Position numbers and translations under genes: made by a program. Shown here one piece after another: positions 52,538-62,869 of a stretch of DNA of 64,000 bases (position 1 is its first letter; each line of letters starts with the position of its first letter). Source of the DNA: Belliella kenyensis (lineage in GTDB: Bacteria > Bacteroidota > Bacteroidia > Cytophagales > Cyclobacteriaceae); contig NZ_JAKZGR010000014.1 in assembly GCF_022549675.1 (NCBI RefSeq), positions 1-64,000 on the forward strand. The letters run 5' to 3'. Below the pieces are notes generated by a model that worked only from the letters and a program-made list of their open reading frames with translations, ran no database searches and had not been told where the DNA came from.

Positions 52538-54211
52538 TTTCTTTCCTCTAGTTTGCTTGAGTGCTTCTAGAATCTCATTATCTCTATCGTAGATATCTTT
52601 CCTGAAGAAGTTATTTCCTCTGGAGTCCGCCCAAAATGTCATATACAATATTACAACAGGAATCTTACGATCAAGTTTGACTATTACTTCTTTAGATTTT
52701 TTCATAGATTCTTTGATCTTGTCGTCAGTCCAAGAACTATCATGCTTGAGTAGTACTTTGGCAAAATCAAATGGTCTCTGAATTCTAATACAACCATGAC
52801 TCAATGCTCTGTCCTCCCTAGCAAACAAACTTCTAGCAGGAGTATCATGAATGTAAACACTGTGCTTGTTTGGAAACATGAATTTCACTAACCCTAATGA
52901 GTTTTGATCGCCAGGCTCTTGTCTGACCATATATGGGAAATTCTTCCCATTAGCTTTTTGCCAATCTATACTCTGAGGATCTACTTCTTTTCCATCAGAA
53001 GTCAATATTTTCATATTCTTACTTCGGAGGTAACCAATATCTTTCTTTACTGCTGGAATGATTTCGTTGCGGGTGATTGAATTAGGAATAGTCCAAGTAG
53101 GACTGAATACCATGTAGGACATTTCAGCACTAAACTGAGGTGTGGCATGATAACTTTTCCCTACAATAACCTTCGAGCTCAGGACAGTATCTCTTTTTGA
53201 AATGTAATCAAGCTGGAAGTTTGCTGTATTGACTAAAATCACCTCTTGATCCTTTACGTCTCTTGGCAACCATCTAAACCTCTCCATATTTACCCTTGCA
53301 GTCTCTATCAAATCTAAGGGACTTTGGTTCAAAGCATGAATGGTCCCTTGACCGATCACCCCATCAGGCTCCATGCCATGTCTTATTTGCAATTTGGTAA
53401 TGGCAGGTACAAGCAGTGAATCGTATTGTTTACCACTCTCTAGATCCTCTTTACTCAAAAATCCCCAAAACTTAAGTCTGTCTTTTACTTCATCCAATTG
53501 ATTATAACTATCCCCCACTTTGACAGACTTATCAATTTTTAATTTCTTCCAATTGTTAGATTTTTCTGATTCCCAACGTGCCAGATCATCGTAGAGAAAC
53601 CTTAGTGCATCTCGCATTTTTTTGTACACTTGAAATGATGGGTAAAGTTCCTCGAGACTCTTTCGAATACTTTGTTGTAAAAGTGCTTGATGAAGCCTCT
53701 GATCGATCATCAATTCAGGTGCTGACCTTTGGATATCCCAAGAAGACTTCAAGTTTTCAGGATCAATCTTACCTAGATAAAGGTGTGAGGATATAATGAT
53801 ATAGGCATCACTTAGCAAGATATCCAAACTTGCAAAATCATAAACAGAAAATTCTGCTATACCTTTTTTTGACTGTTCATACTTGTCAAATAACTCATCA
53901 ATAGCTCGAAGGTGATAGTCCTGAGGATTGAGTCCATCAAACTGAACTTGCTTAATCTCATAGCGCATTTCATAAGCTAGCTCTGGGAGGATATCTCCAT
54001 CAGACCAAGCCGGAAAAAAAGTACGATCACTGTAAAATTTTCTAATGACTACTGAACTGAATAAATCCTGGCCCGCAACTTTCTTTGTCCTCTCTGAGTC
54101 ATCTATTTCTATAATACTATTGATAACTGAAGAAACAGAGCTATTCTGATCTTGAGCTATCAGTGAGAAATTAATGGTCAGGAGAAATATGAAACACAAA
54201 ATATTCTTCAT
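52526..54211 (-). CDS. L,D-transpeptidase of the YcbB type
   Basis: About 561 residues from the ATG at 54211 (MKNILCFIFLLTINFSLIAQ), which gives a signal peptide; the 20 extra residues from 54271 do not. An N-terminal scaffold is followed by a peptidoglycan-binding repeat (LQIRHGMEPDGVIGQGTIHA) and a YkuD domain (from VNTANFQLDYI). The catalytic motif is RALSHGCIRIQRP (His, Cys, Arg). It makes 3-3 cross-links in the cell wall. The 3' end overlaps the convergent transpeptidase gene by 12 bp. Confidence 0.92.
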   Translation of the reverse strand: MKNILCFIFLLTINFSLIAQDQNSSVSSVINSIIEIDDSERTKKVAGQDLFSSVVIRKFYSDRTFFPAWSDGDILPELAYEMRYEIKQVQFDGLNPQDYHLRAIDELFDKYEQSKKGIAEFSVYDFASLDILLSDAYIIISSHLYLGKIDPENLKSSWDIQRSAPELMIDQRLHQALLQQSIRKSLEELYPSFQVYKKMRDALRFLYDDLARWESEKSNNWKKLKIDKSVKVGDSYNQLDEVKDRLKFWGFLSKEDLESGKQYDSLLVPAITKLQIRHGMEPDGVIGQGTIHALNQSPLDLIETARVNMERFRWLPRDVKDQEVILVNTANFQLDYISKRDTVLSSKVIVGKSYHATPQFSAEMSYMVFSPTWTIPNSITRNEIIPAVKKDIGYLRSKNMKILTSDGKEVDPQSIDWQKANGKNFPYMVRQEPGDQNSLGLVKFMFPNKHSVYIHDTPARSLFAREDRALSHGCIRIQRPFDFAKVLLKHDSSWTDDKIKESMKKSKEVIVKLDRKIPVVILYMTFWADSRGNNFFRKDIYDRDNEILEALKQTRGKKSGV

Positions 54212-54282
54212 AGTCAGTTTTCTTTTTTGGTAGTTAATCTTTGGTGTGCAATATGTTTGAAACGGGTGCAAACTTACTTACG

Positions 54283-54321
54283 AAAAAAAGGCTGCCTCTA
54301 TCAAAGAGTCAGCCCTTTTTT
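54283..54321 (-). terminator. Terminator of the kds operon
   Basis: A stem with one bulge (aaaaaggctgcctct / gagtcagcccttttt) and a short loop. On the minus strand it ends in ttttttt. It is 14 bp beyond the kdsA stop. Confidence 0.8.
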
Positions 54322-54334
54322 GGATTGGAATATT

Positions 54335-55180
54335 TTAAACTTTAAAGTCTTGAAACTTCCTACCTAATTCCCATGAGGATTTGAGCATTTCTAAGAAACC
54401 TTCCATTTTGTCCAAAGGAATCAAATTTGGACCATCACTCAAGGCTTTGGATGGCTCTGGATGAGTCTCTATAAAAAATCCATCTATACCTGTAGCTGCG
54501 GCAGCTCGAGCTAATATCGGCGCAAACTCTCGCTGACCTCCACTTGTGCCTCCTTGACCCCCTGGCTGCTGAACACTGTGCGTGATATCAAAAACAACTG
54601 GGGAAAATTGCCTCATCGTAGGCAAGCCTCTCATGTCTACCACCAAATTGTGGTAACCTAATGAAAAACCCCTCTCTGTCAGACAAACATTATCATTCCC
54701 CGTGGATCTAACCTTCGAAACAGCATATTGCATATCCTCTGGAGCCATGAACTGTCCTCTCTTTATTTTCACAGCTTTACCTGTATTGCCAGCTGCAAGA
54801 AGTAGATCAGTCTGTCGGCATAAAAAAGCTGGAATTTGTAGTACATCCACCACTTCTGCAACCTCAGCTGCCTGATAGCTTTCATGTATATCAGTCACCA
54901 ATGGCACATCCAAAGATGAACCTACTCTCTGAAGTACTTCAAGAGACTTATCCATCCCTATACTTCTAAATGATCCAGAGGAAGTTCTATTAGCTTTGTC
55001 AAAAGAAGCTTTGAATACATAGGAAAAACCAAATTTTTCCGCTAAGCTTTTTACCTTACTGCCTATTTCTATACAAATGTCAAAACTCTCTACCGCACAT
55101 GGACCTGCAAATAATACAGGCTTATCGGAACCTAGAATCACCTCATCGGTGATTTTCATTATATGGGCACTTCTATTCAT
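54335..55180 (-). CDS. kdsA: 3-deoxy-8-phosphooctulonate synthase
   Basis: Joins phosphoenolpyruvate and arabinose 5-phosphate to Kdo-8-phosphate for lipopolysaccharide. The 281-residue TIM barrel shows LFAGPCAVES, VFKASFDKANRTSSGSFRS, VTDIHES, KIKRGQFMAPEDM and FFIETHPEPSKALSDGPN. The start may be the Met at 55159 (MKITDEVI). It lies 2 bp after kdsC, the next enzyme, in one operon with the GNAT-nitrilase gene. Confidence 0.95.
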   Translation of the reverse strand: MNRSAHIMKITDEVILGSDKPVLFAGPCAVESFDICIEIGSKVKSLAEKFGFSYVFKASFDKANRTSSGSFRSIGMDKSLEVLQRVGSSLDVPLVTDIHESYQAAEVAEVVDVLQIPAFLCRQTDLLLAAGNTGKAVKIKRGQFMAPEDMQYAVSKVRSTGNDNVCLTERGFSLGYHNLVVDMRGLPTMRQFSPVVFDITHSVQQPGGQGGTSGGQREFAPILARAAAATGIDGFFIETHPEPSKALSDGPNLIPLDKMEGFLEMLKSSWELGRKFQDFKV

Positions 55181-55182
55181 GG

Positions 55183-55731
55183 TTACTTTAGTAAATTTTC
55201 TATGATTTCATCCATCAGACCCTTTGCTATCAAAATAGCGTCACCTAATTCTCTGAACACACCCTCTCCACCTTTTCTGCTGGATATGAAATCTACCTTT
55301 TGCTGGATATAAGGAAGAGCGTCTGCGGGACATGCAGACAGGCCTACTCGGCAGAGAATTGGCAAATCTATCAAATCATCGCCAATATAGGCGACTTCTT
55401 CTGGATCGAGTTCCAAAGTTTCCAATATTTCTTCCAGTTTTTTACCTTTATCTTTGATCCCATGATAATGGAAATCAAACTTCAATTCTTCGCATCGGTC
55501 TTCTACCACTTTAGATTTTCTGCCAGTGATAGCACCTATCAAAACACCATTTCTCCTCAAATGACCGACTATCAGTCCGTCTTTTACATTGAATTTTTTG
55601 TATTCTAGCCTATTGTCGTCGTAGATAATTCCACCATCAGTCAATACTCCATCTACATCAGTGATTATCAATCTTATTTTTTGAGCCTTAGATTTGACAA
55701 TTTCAGTCAGTCCAGAAAGGTAATTTTCCAT
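55183..55731 (-). CDS. kdsC: 3-deoxy-manno-octulosonate-8-phosphatase
   Basis: An HAD-superfamily (IIIA) phosphatase that removes phosphate from Kdo-8-P. The 182 residues have the nucleophile motif IITDVDGVLTDG (22-33), the Ser/Thr motif GAITGRKS and YIGDDLIDLPIL with the Mg-binding Asp pair. It lacks a cap domain, as expected. The N-terminal extension of about 20 residues is usual. It is 2 bp from both the upstream and downstream genes. Confidence 0.94.
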   Translation of the reverse strand: MENYLSGLTEIVKSKAQKIRLIITDVDGVLTDGGIIYDDNRLEYKKFNVKDGLIVGHLRRNGVLIGAITGRKSKVVEDRCEELKFDFHYHGIKDKGKKLEEILETLELDPEEVAYIGDDLIDLPILCRVGLSACPADALPYIQQKVDFISSRKGGEGVFRELGDAILIAKGLMDEIIENLLK

Positions 55732-55733
55732 GC

Positions 55734-57275
55734 CTATTTTTTTCTTTTAAGTTGGACCGAATATAAGTCCAAACGTCTCTGCTCTAGATTCCTTACACTT
55801 CCTGCTTTACGCTGTTTGGTCAATAGATCCAAGTCCACATCTGCCACGATGGTCGTTTCTGCATTCTCTGAGGCCTGGGCTACAGTAGCATCATGAGGAA
55901 ATGAAAAATCTGAAGGGGAATAAATTGCAGCTTGAGAATATTGAATATCCATATTTTCTACCCTAGGAAGATTACCTACTGATCCAGTGATCGCCACATA
56001 GCATTCATTCTCAACTGCTCTCGCTTTTGCACAAGTATTTACTCTTAAGAAGGCATTCTTTGTATCTGTCCAAAATGGGACAAAAAGAATGTCCATTTCC
56101 TGCTCAGCAAGAATCCTCCCTAGCTCAGGAAACTCAACATCATAACAAATCAAAATCCCAATTTTTCCTGCATCTGTATCAAAAACTTTAATTCCGTTTC
56201 CACCTTGAAGACCCCAGTAAGATTGCTCATCTGGTGTAATATGCAGCTTGTATTGCTTATCAATCGTCCCGTCTCTTCTACACAGGTAACTTACATTTCT
56301 CAATTTTTTCCCATCATATTCAGGCATACTACCTGCGATGATATTGACATTGTATGAAAGTGCTAAGTCTCTCATGCGACTTACAATCTCGTCGGTATAA
56401 TCAGCCAAATTCCTAATGGCCTCTGAGGCATCCATATCATTGAATTCTGCCAGTAAGGGTGCATTAAAAAACTCTGGAAGCAAGCAGAAATCCGATTTGT
56501 ATCCTGACACAGTATCCACAAAAAACTCCACTTGCTGCATGAGATCATCCACATTATTGAATCTTCTCATTTTCCATTGTACCAAGCCTAGCCTCACGAT
56601 AGATTTTTTATTACCAATAAGCTTTTCATCTTTTTCGTAATAAATATTGATCCACTCGAGCAAGGTCGCATATGCCCTAGAATCTGTATCCTCTGGAAGA
56701 TACTTTGTGATCACCTTTCTTACGTGAAATTCATTTGCCAACTGGAAAGACAACACTGGATCAAATATCTCCTTGCTTTTCACCAAGTCTATATATTTCC
56801 TAGGTGTCATTTGATCATAATATTTGGAGTATCCGGGGATCCGTCCTCCTGCAATTATTGATCTAAGATTCAGGTTCTCGCACAGTTCTTTTCGGGCATC
56901 ATATAGCCTACGTCCCAAGCGCATTCCTCTATACTCATTGTCCACAAAGACATCAGTTCCATATAAAGTATCCCCTTCATTGTCATGGGTATCAAATTTC
57001 CCAAAACCAGTGATTTGGTCATAAGTATGATTATCTCCAAATTTGGCATAATCTACAATCAAACTCAAGGCCGCTGCCACTACCTTTCCATTATCTTCAA
57101 TACAGATCTGACCTTCAGGAAATGCTTTTATTTGATTTTTCAACTCTTGTCGAGTCCAAGCCCCTCCCTGATCTTTGTAAATACTGACCATGATGTCCCT
57201 AATATCATCATAATCAGAAAGTTTAATATTCCTTAACTTTAATCGATGCTCTAACTCTTCTTTATGCTTAGTCAT
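55734..57275 (-). CDS. Bifunctional GNAT acetyltransferase / carbon-nitrogen hydrolase
   Basis: A 513-residue two-domain protein. Residues about 12-210 are a GNAT domain with the acetyl-CoA loop YRGMRLGRRLYDARKEL. Residues about 225-505 are a nitrilase-superfamily amidase with the triad Glu (CLLPEFFNAP), Lys (YKLHITPDE) and Cys (ILICYDVEFPELGR). This fusion is a known family; its substrate is not established. It heads the operon with kdsC and kdsA (2-bp gaps), but a role in Kdo synthesis does not follow. Confidence 0.92.
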   Translation of the reverse strand: MTKHKEELEHRLKLRNIKLSDYDDIRDIMVSIYKDQGGAWTRQELKNQIKAFPEGQICIEDNGKVVAAALSLIVDYAKFGDNHTYDQITGFGKFDTHDNEGDTLYGTDVFVDNEYRGMRLGRRLYDARKELCENLNLRSIIAGGRIPGYSKYYDQMTPRKYIDLVKSKEIFDPVLSFQLANEFHVRKVITKYLPEDTDSRAYATLLEWINIYYEKDEKLIGNKKSIVRLGLVQWKMRRFNNVDDLMQQVEFFVDTVSGYKSDFCLLPEFFNAPLLAEFNDMDASEAIRNLADYTDEIVSRMRDLALSYNVNIIAGSMPEYDGKKLRNVSYLCRRDGTIDKQYKLHITPDEQSYWGLQGGNGIKVFDTDAGKIGILICYDVEFPELGRILAEQEMDILFVPFWTDTKNAFLRVNTCAKARAVENECYVAITGSVGNLPRVENMDIQYSQAAIYSPSDFSFPHDATVAQASENAETTIVADVDLDLLTKQRKAGSVRNLEQRRLDLYSVQLKRKK

Positions 57276-57436
57276 GTTACAAAATTATATAAAATTCAGT
57301 CAAATATTTCAAATCTGACATAGCTTCTATAAGAAACCAAAGTATATTCTGTTATTTATAAACAAAGATTTAGCCAAATTGATTTATAAAATTAAAATTG
57401 TATTTTGCCTCTACAAAAATTTTTAAAGCATCAGTA

Positions 57437-58336
57437 ATGAATGAAATACTTGAATTCAAAAAGGAAAAAATATCTGGCTTTTTAGATATTATGAATGATT
57501 TCTTGACGATAAAGCTTTTCTCTATAGGAGAATCAAGCTTGACTGTCGGACTGCTTATCACATTAATATTTTCTGTTTTTGTACTTCTTTTCATTTCGGA
57601 GCTAGTTAGAAAAATACTAGTCAACAGAATCTTACCAAAATATAAGATCGAAGTAGGAACAAGACAATCTGTGGGCACGATAATCAAATACATCATAATC
57701 ATAGCCGGGTCATTTTCTATTTTACAAACTACAGGTCTTGATTTGAGTGCTTTTGGGATTTTGGCAGGTGCTCTTGGTGTAGGTATAGGTTTTGGTCTTC
57801 AAAACATTACTAACAATTTCATTTCAGGATTGATTATACTTTTCGAACAACCCATCAAGATAGGTGACAGAATAGAAGTTGGTGATATTTCAGGGGATGT
57901 GGTGAAAATCTCCGCAAGATCTACCATGATCGTGACCAATGATAATATTTCAGTAATCGTTCCAAACAGTCAATTCATCGATAGCCAAGTAATCAATTGG
58001 TCTCATAATGACCGCAATATAAGGTTCAATTATCCAGTGGGAGTTTCCTACAAGGAAGATCCCGAAAAAGTCAAAACTATACTGATTGAGGTCGCAACGG
58101 CGAATATAGGAGTGCTAGATAAGCCAGCGCCTGATGTGCTTTTTGATGAGTTCGGTGACAATAGCTTAAACTTCACCTTAAGAGTATGGACTTCAGACTA
58201 CATCAACAAACCCAAGGTGCTGAAAAGTCAACTCTATTTTGAAATCTTTAAAAGGTTCACAGAAGAGGGAATAGAAATCCCTTTCCCACAAAGAGATATT
58301 CATGTAGTATCTGGATTAGAAAAGTTGAAAAGTTGA
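57437..58336 (+). CDS. MscS-type mechanosensitive ion channel
   Basis: About 299 residues from the ATG at 57437; the TTG at 57398 adds residues unlike the family. Three transmembrane helices occupy about 35-150. The pore helix is glycine/alanine-rich: FGILAGALGVGIGFGLQNI (about 120-138). The cytoplasmic beta domain (VGDISGDVVKISARSTMIVT) and the alpha/beta C-terminus follow. It releases solutes on hypo-osmotic shock. Only 57 bp precede the divergent DUF6089 reading in the same direction, which starts downstream. Confidence 0.93.
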   Translation: MNEILEFKKEKISGFLDIMNDFLTIKLFSIGESSLTVGLLITLIFSVFVLLFISELVRKILVNRILPKYKIEVGTRQSVGTIIKYIIIIAGSFSILQTTGLDLSAFGILAGALGVGIGFGLQNITNNFISGLIILFEQPIKIGDRIEVGDISGDVVKISARSTMIVTNDNISVIVPNSQFIDSQVINWSHNDRNIRFNYPVGVSYKEDPEKVKTILIEVATANIGVLDKPAPDVLFDEFGDNSLNFTLRVWTSDYINKPKVLKSQLYFEIFKRFTEEGIEIPFPQRDIHVVSGLEKLKS

Positions 58337-58393
58337 AGTTTTTTACTTTATTTACCCTCTGAAAAATGATCACCACCTGTTACTCTTAAAGTT

Positions 58394-59353
58394 GTGTCAA
58401 AACTCTTATTAAAAAACTTAAAGTTAGCATTAACTGTAGGAACTCTTTTTATAATAGGTGAGCAAACATCTGCACAAAGCTTGTACAGGTATAGATTCGA
58501 AGAACCTTGGTCCATTTCTATATCTGGAGGTCCCACACAATATTTTGGTGAGTTGTATTCTTTATGGAAATACCATGAGGGGATACAGCCTGATTGGAAT
58601 GCAAACATTGCCATCAGACGGACAATGGGAACAAGATTAAGAGCAAGAGCAGAATTTTCTTATTACCAGATTTCTGGAGGGGATCTTCCTTCGGATAGAA
58701 GGGCCAATCGAATACCTAGAAACCTTCACTTTAGAGCTAGAAATGTAGAGGCAGCACTTTTAGGTGAATATCATTGGAAACCTGTAAAACTATACAACAT
58801 TACAAGGAACTTCTTCAACTTGTACGCCTTTGCTGGAGTAGGTGTATCTTCCAATAATCCCAAAGCCATGCTTAAAGGTGAATGGATTGACTTGAGACCT
58901 TTGCAATTAGAAAACAATCCATATAATAAATACATCATGGTATTCCCAACTGGAATTGGCGCAAAATACAAGCTGAATGTATACATGGATCTCACTTTGG
59001 AAATGAATTACCGCTGGACGCTTACAGATTATATGGATGACATCAGTGCGTACAATGTAAGTGAATTCTATATGGATCTGATCAGAGACTATGGTACTTT
59101 TGGAGAAGGACCAAACCCAGACAGGCTGCGTCTTGCTATCAGAAACCCAAATTTTTTGACTCCAGATGGTGAGCCGAACGTGGAGAGAATCCTTCAAAAT
59201 GGGGGTAGAATCCGGAGAGGTTCAGGGCTCGACGAAAGGTATGACGGGTATCTAAGCTTTAATGTGGGGCTAGAAATCTACCTATCACCGGACATTTGGG
59301 ACAACTGGATTTTTAGAAATCGACTTTACGAAAAACGATTCAGGTTCTGGTAA
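58394..59353 (+). CDS. DUF6089 family outer-membrane beta-barrel protein
   Basis: 319 residues starting at GTG 58394, with a signal peptide ending near TSAQS (residue 28). The body is a predicted outer-membrane barrel of the DUF6089 type (SISGGPTQYFGELYSLWKYH, YAFAGVGVSSNNPKAMLKG, YKLNVYMDLTLEMNYRWTLT), ending in aromatic residues. A short terminator follows at 59374-59398. The function is unknown. It lies 57 bp after the MscS gene on the same strand. Confidence 0.85.
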   Translation: MSKLLLKNLKLALTVGTLFIIGEQTSAQSLYRYRFEEPWSISISGGPTQYFGELYSLWKYHEGIQPDWNANIAIRRTMGTRLRARAEFSYYQISGGDLPSDRRANRIPRNLHFRARNVEAALLGEYHWKPVKLYNITRNFFNLYAFAGVGVSSNNPKAMLKGEWIDLRPLQLENNPYNKYIMVFPTGIGAKYKLNVYMDLTLEMNYRWTLTDYMDDISAYNVSEFYMDLIRDYGTFGEGPNPDRLRLAIRNPNFLTPDGEPNVERILQNGGRIRRGSGLDERYDGYLSFNVGLEIYLSPDIWDNWIFRNRLYEKRFRFW

Positions 59354-59373
59354 TCAAATTGCTTTGCTTTCAG

Positions 59374-59398
59374 ATAGGTCTTTTATGCCTATTTTTTC
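59374..59398 (+). terminator. Short terminator after the DUF6089 gene
   Basis: A 5-6 bp stem (ataggt / gcctat with a G-T pair) followed by TTTTTT. It is immediately followed by a -7-like TATTTTTG (59399-59406) that could start leuS transcription. Confidence 0.5.
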
Positions 59399-59444
59399 TA
59401 TTTTTGCAATCAACTAGATAATATTTAAGCTTTTATTCAAAAAA

Positions 59445-62219
59445 ATGGCCGATTACAATCCTTCCGTTATAGAAAAAAAATGGCAACAATACTGGGAACT
59501 AAACCAAGTATTCAACGCTAAAGTAAACCCTGACAAACCTAAATTCTATTCATTGGACATGTTCCCATATCCATCAGGAGCGGGGTTACATGTAGGTCAT
59601 CCATTAGGATATATCGCCTCCGATATCATCACCCGATACAAAAGACTACAAGGCTTCAATGTACTGCATCCCATGGGTTACGATTCCTTTGGTCTACCAG
59701 CAGAACAATATGCTATACAAACAGGTCAGCATCCTGCAATTACCACAGAAGAAAACATTAAAAGATACACAGAACAGCTAAAAAACATAGGTTTTGCTTT
59801 TGATTGGGAAAAAGAAGTACGAACATCCAACCCTGACTATTACAAGTGGACACAATGGATCTTCATGCAGCTATTCAACAGCTATTACGACAAAAATGAA
59901 GGCAAGGCAAAATCTATATCTTCACTAATCGAAAGGTTCCAAACCAAAGGAAATATAGGTTTGAATGCAGTATGTGATGAAGATACAGTAGATTTTACTG
60001 AGGAAGATTGGGGGAATTTTTCTGAAGAAGCTAAGCAAAAAACACTTCTCAAATATAGATTGACTTATTTGGCTGAGACTACTGTGAATTGGTGTGCGGC
60101 TTTGGGTACAGTATTGAGTAATGACGAAGTCAAGGACGGTTTTTCAGAAAGAGGAGGACATCCTGTAGAGCGCAAGAAGATGATGCAGTGGTCAATGAGA
60201 ATCACTGCCTATGCGGATAGACTTTTGGAAGGATTGGAAAAAGTGGACTGGAATGAGCCAATCAAAGAAATGCAAAGAAACTGGATTGGAAAATCCAAAG
60301 GTGCAGAGATGGTGTTTCAAATAAAAGGGCAAAACAAGGAGATAAAAGTCTTTACCACAAGAATAGATACAATATATGGTGTCACATATCTGGCACTAGC
60401 ACCTGAGCATGACTTTGTAACAGAACTGATCACCAAGGAGCAGGAGAAGATAGCAAAAGAATATATCGCAACTGCAAAAAACAGATCTGAAAGAGATCGA
60501 ATGTCAGATGTAAAAACTATCTCTGGAGCATTTACAGGCTCCTACGCCATCAATCCATTCAACGGAGAAGAGATCCAAATCTGGATAGCTGACTATGTAT
60601 TGGCAGGATATGGTACAGGGGCTGTCATGGCCGTACCAGCACATGATGAGCGAGACTACAACTTCGCAAAGCATTTCGACTTAGAAATCAGACAAGTGAT
60701 CGAGGGAAGTATGGAAAATGGTTCTTTCCCCGGAAAAGGTGGCACTATTATCAACTCTGGCTTTCTTTCGAATCTTCCTATGCAGCAAGCTATGGATAGA
60801 GCTATTGCATTTTTGGAAGAGAAGAAAATAGGAAAAGGCAAGATTCAATACAGGATGCGTGATGCGATTTTCACTCGTCAGAGATATTGGGGAGAGCCAC
60901 TTCCTGTTTATTTCAAAGATGGCTTACCTTACCTAATAAATGAGCAAGACTTACCATTGGTTTTACCTGAAGTAGATAAGTACTTACCCACCGAGGATGG
61001 AGAACCACCCCTTGCCCGGGCTTCCAATTGGACCTATACTACAGATTCAGGAACTTTCCCTTTGGAAAAGAGTACCATGCCAGGCTGGGCAGGATCTAGC
61101 TGGTACTTCTTCCGCTATATGGACCCAAAGAATTCTGAAGAATTTGTATCACCCGAAAAAGCAGCTTACTGGGGCGCCGTAGACTTGTATATTGGAGGAG
61201 CTGAACATGCCACAGGTCATTTGCTTTACTCAAGATTTTGGACCAAGTTTTTGTTCGATATTGGCGCTGTTCCGATAGAAGAGCCTTTTCAAAAAATGAT
61301 CAACCAAGGAATGATCCAAGGAAGATCAAACTTTGTCTACAGAATCAAAGGTTCAAATCAGTTTGTAAGTTATGGTTTGAAAGACCAATACGATACATCT
61401 GCCATGCATGTGGATGTGAATATTGTGCACAATGATCAGCTTAACCTTGAGAAATTCACCGCATGGAGGCCTGACTTGGTAGATGCTACATTCATACTTG
61501 AAGATGGGAAATACATCTGTGGATCAGAAGTAGAAAAAATGTCCAAATCAAAATACAATGTTGTCAACCCAGACGATATTATTGAAAGATATGGGGCTGA
61601 TACCTTAAGGCTTTATGAGATGTTTTTAGGACCGCTGGAACAGTTCAAACCTTGGAATACTAACGGGATAGACGGTGTCTCTAAGTTTCTTAAAAAACTT
61701 TGGAAATTGTATCATGATAACCAAGGCAATGTAGCTGTCTCAAATGATAAAGCAAGTCCTGAAGAGTTGAAAACACTTCATAAGACCATCAAAAAAACTA
61801 AAGAAGATTTAGATAATTACTCATTCAATACTTCAGTAGCTTCATTTATGATTTGTGTAAATGAATTATCAGCTTTGAAATGTAATAAGAAGGAAATATT
61901 AGAACCATTGGCAGTGATCATTTCACCATACGCCCCTCACATTGCTGAAGAGTTGTGGTCGTTATTAGGCCATGAGACTTCAATAGTGGAAGCAGCATTC
62001 CCAGTGTTCAATGAGTCCTACTTGGTAGAAAGTAGTCATGAGTATCCAGTTTCCATCAATGGAAAAATGCGAACTAAACTAAGTTTATCCCTTTCCCTTA
62101 GCAAAGAAGAAATTGAAAAAGCTGCACTTGAGGATGAAACAGTCCAAAAGTGGCTTGAGGGTAAAGCACCTAAAAAAATGATCGTAGTACCAGGGAAAAT
62201 AGTGAATATTGTTATCTAA
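59445..62219 (+). CDS. leuS: Leucyl-tRNA synthetase
   Basis: A class I synthetase for tRNA(Leu). The 924-residue length is normal for Bacteroidota forms. The HIGH motif is HVGH in [17 protein letters not shown] (about 40-56) and KMSKS is in [15 protein letters not shown] (about 698). The CP1 editing domain lies in between ([38 protein letters not shown]). A Bacteroidota-type insertion (about 610-690) precedes KMSKS. A -7 box lies 39 bp upstream with no clear -33 box. Confidence 0.97.
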   Translation: MADYNPSVIEKKWQQYWELNQVFNAKVNPDKPKFYSLDMFPYPSGAGLHVGHPLGYIASDIITRYKRLQGFNVLHPMGYDSFGLPAEQYAIQTGQHPAITTEENIKRYTEQLKNIGFAFDWEKEVRTSNPDYYKWTQWIFMQLFNSYYDKNEGKAKSISSLIERFQTKGNIGLNAVCDEDTVDFTEEDWGNFSEEAKQKTLLKYRLTYLAETTVNWCAALGTVLSNDEVKDGFSERGGHPVERKKMMQWSMRITAYADRLLEGLEKVDWNEPIKEMQRNWIGKSKGAEMVFQIKGQNKEIKVFTTRIDTIYGVTYLALAPEHDFVTELITKEQEKIAKEYIATAKNRSERDRMSDVKTISGAFTGSYAINPFNGEEIQIWIADYVLAGYGTGAVMAVPAHDERDYNFAKHFDLEIRQVIEGSMENGSFPGKGGTIINSGFLSNLPMQQAMDRAIAFLEEKKIGKGKIQYRMRDAIFTRQRYWGEPLPVYFKDGLPYLINEQDLPLVLPEVDKYLPTEDGEPPLARASNWTYTTDSGTFPLEKSTMPGWAGSSWYFFRYMDPKNSEEFVSPEKAAYWGAVDLYIGGAEHATGHLLYSRFWTKFLFDIGAVPIEEPFQKMINQGMIQGRSNFVYRIKGSNQFVSYGLKDQYDTSAMHVDVNIVHNDQLNLEKFTAWRPDLVDATFILEDGKYICGSEVEKMSKSKYNVVNPDDIIERYGADTLRLYEMFLGPLEQFKPWNTNGIDGVSKFLKKLWKLYHDNQGNVAVSNDKASPEELKTLHKTIKKTKEDLDNYSFNTSVASFMICVNELSALKCNKKEILEPLAVIISPYAPHIAEELWSLLGHETSIVEAAFPVFNESYLVESSHEYPVSINGKMRTKLSLSLSLSKEEIEKAALEDETVQKWLEGKAPKKMIVVPGKIVNIVI

Positions 62220-62270
62220 CACCGCTAATCATTAAAGAAAAATAAATCAGCTAAATAAGGTCAATTATGT

Positions 62271-62310
62271 CCGACCTATTTGAGACCCCAAGTTGTCAAA
62301 AATAGGTCGG
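62271..62310 (+). terminator. Hairpin downstream of leuS, possible terminator
   Basis: An 11-bp stem ccgacctattt / aaataggtcgg with an 18-nt loop, 51 bp after leuS. It lacks a T run after it, so termination is uncertain. A second small stem (caatcca / tggattg, 62320-62339) follows. Confidence 0.4.
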
Positions 62311-62380
62311 AATATAATACAATCCATTCATTTGGATTGATTGTGCATCGCTAAAGTAGTGATGAAAGAACAAACACAGA

Positions 62381-62698
62381 ATGAACAAAATTTTCATCAA
62401 CATCGCTGCATGCCTATCCTCTGGAATTTTTGCTTATGCATACCTAAGAGAGTTTATAGGCGCTTTTTTCTTTGGTGAGGAAGTACAGCTACAGACTGAC
62501 AATCCTGACGCACCTTATTACCACAACAGTTTAGACCTGTATCTCTGGAACACACTCACTTTTGGCCTCATATTTACTGGGATTCTGGGACTTGCTATAT
62601 ATGGTATATTCAAACGAAAGCATGGACTAGTATTTCTAAGCTTTGTATTGAGTATGATGAGTATTTTTCTAATGATGTTCAATGGTGCATTTAAGTAA
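62381..62698 (+). CDS. Small hypothetical membrane protein
   Basis: 105 residues with three hydrophobic helices: about 6-22, 52-72 and 80-100. There are short polar loops and a charged segment (FGEEVQLQTDNPDAPYYHNS) between helices 1 and 2. No family is recognised. The start at 62381 (MNKIFINIAACLSSG) is the first good ATG. It stands alone between leuS and slyD. Confidence 0.6.
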   Translation: MNKIFINIAACLSSGIFAYAYLREFIGAFFFGEEVQLQTDNPDAPYYHNSLDLYLWNTLTFGLIFTGILGLAIYGIFKRKHGLVFLSFVLSMMSIFLMMFNGAFK

Positions 62699-62869
62699 TG
62701 CCTTTTTGAATTCCCATTCCACCAAAAAATAAACGTACCTTTGTCCTGCAGATGTAATCAAAAAAGGGATAGGCATTGTCTATCTTGGTTATTCTCAAGT
62801 CAAGAAATTATTTAGGCAATTCTGATTTCGATTAGTCTTTGCCATTAAAAAAACACAAAATTCAAAGAG

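Noticed and set aside
57280-57313. TAATTTTG/TTTG pair upstream of the GNAT-nitrilase gene as a promoter
   Set aside because: Spacing is 22 nt and the -7 box would lie 4 nt from the ATG; probably chance in A/T-rich DNA.
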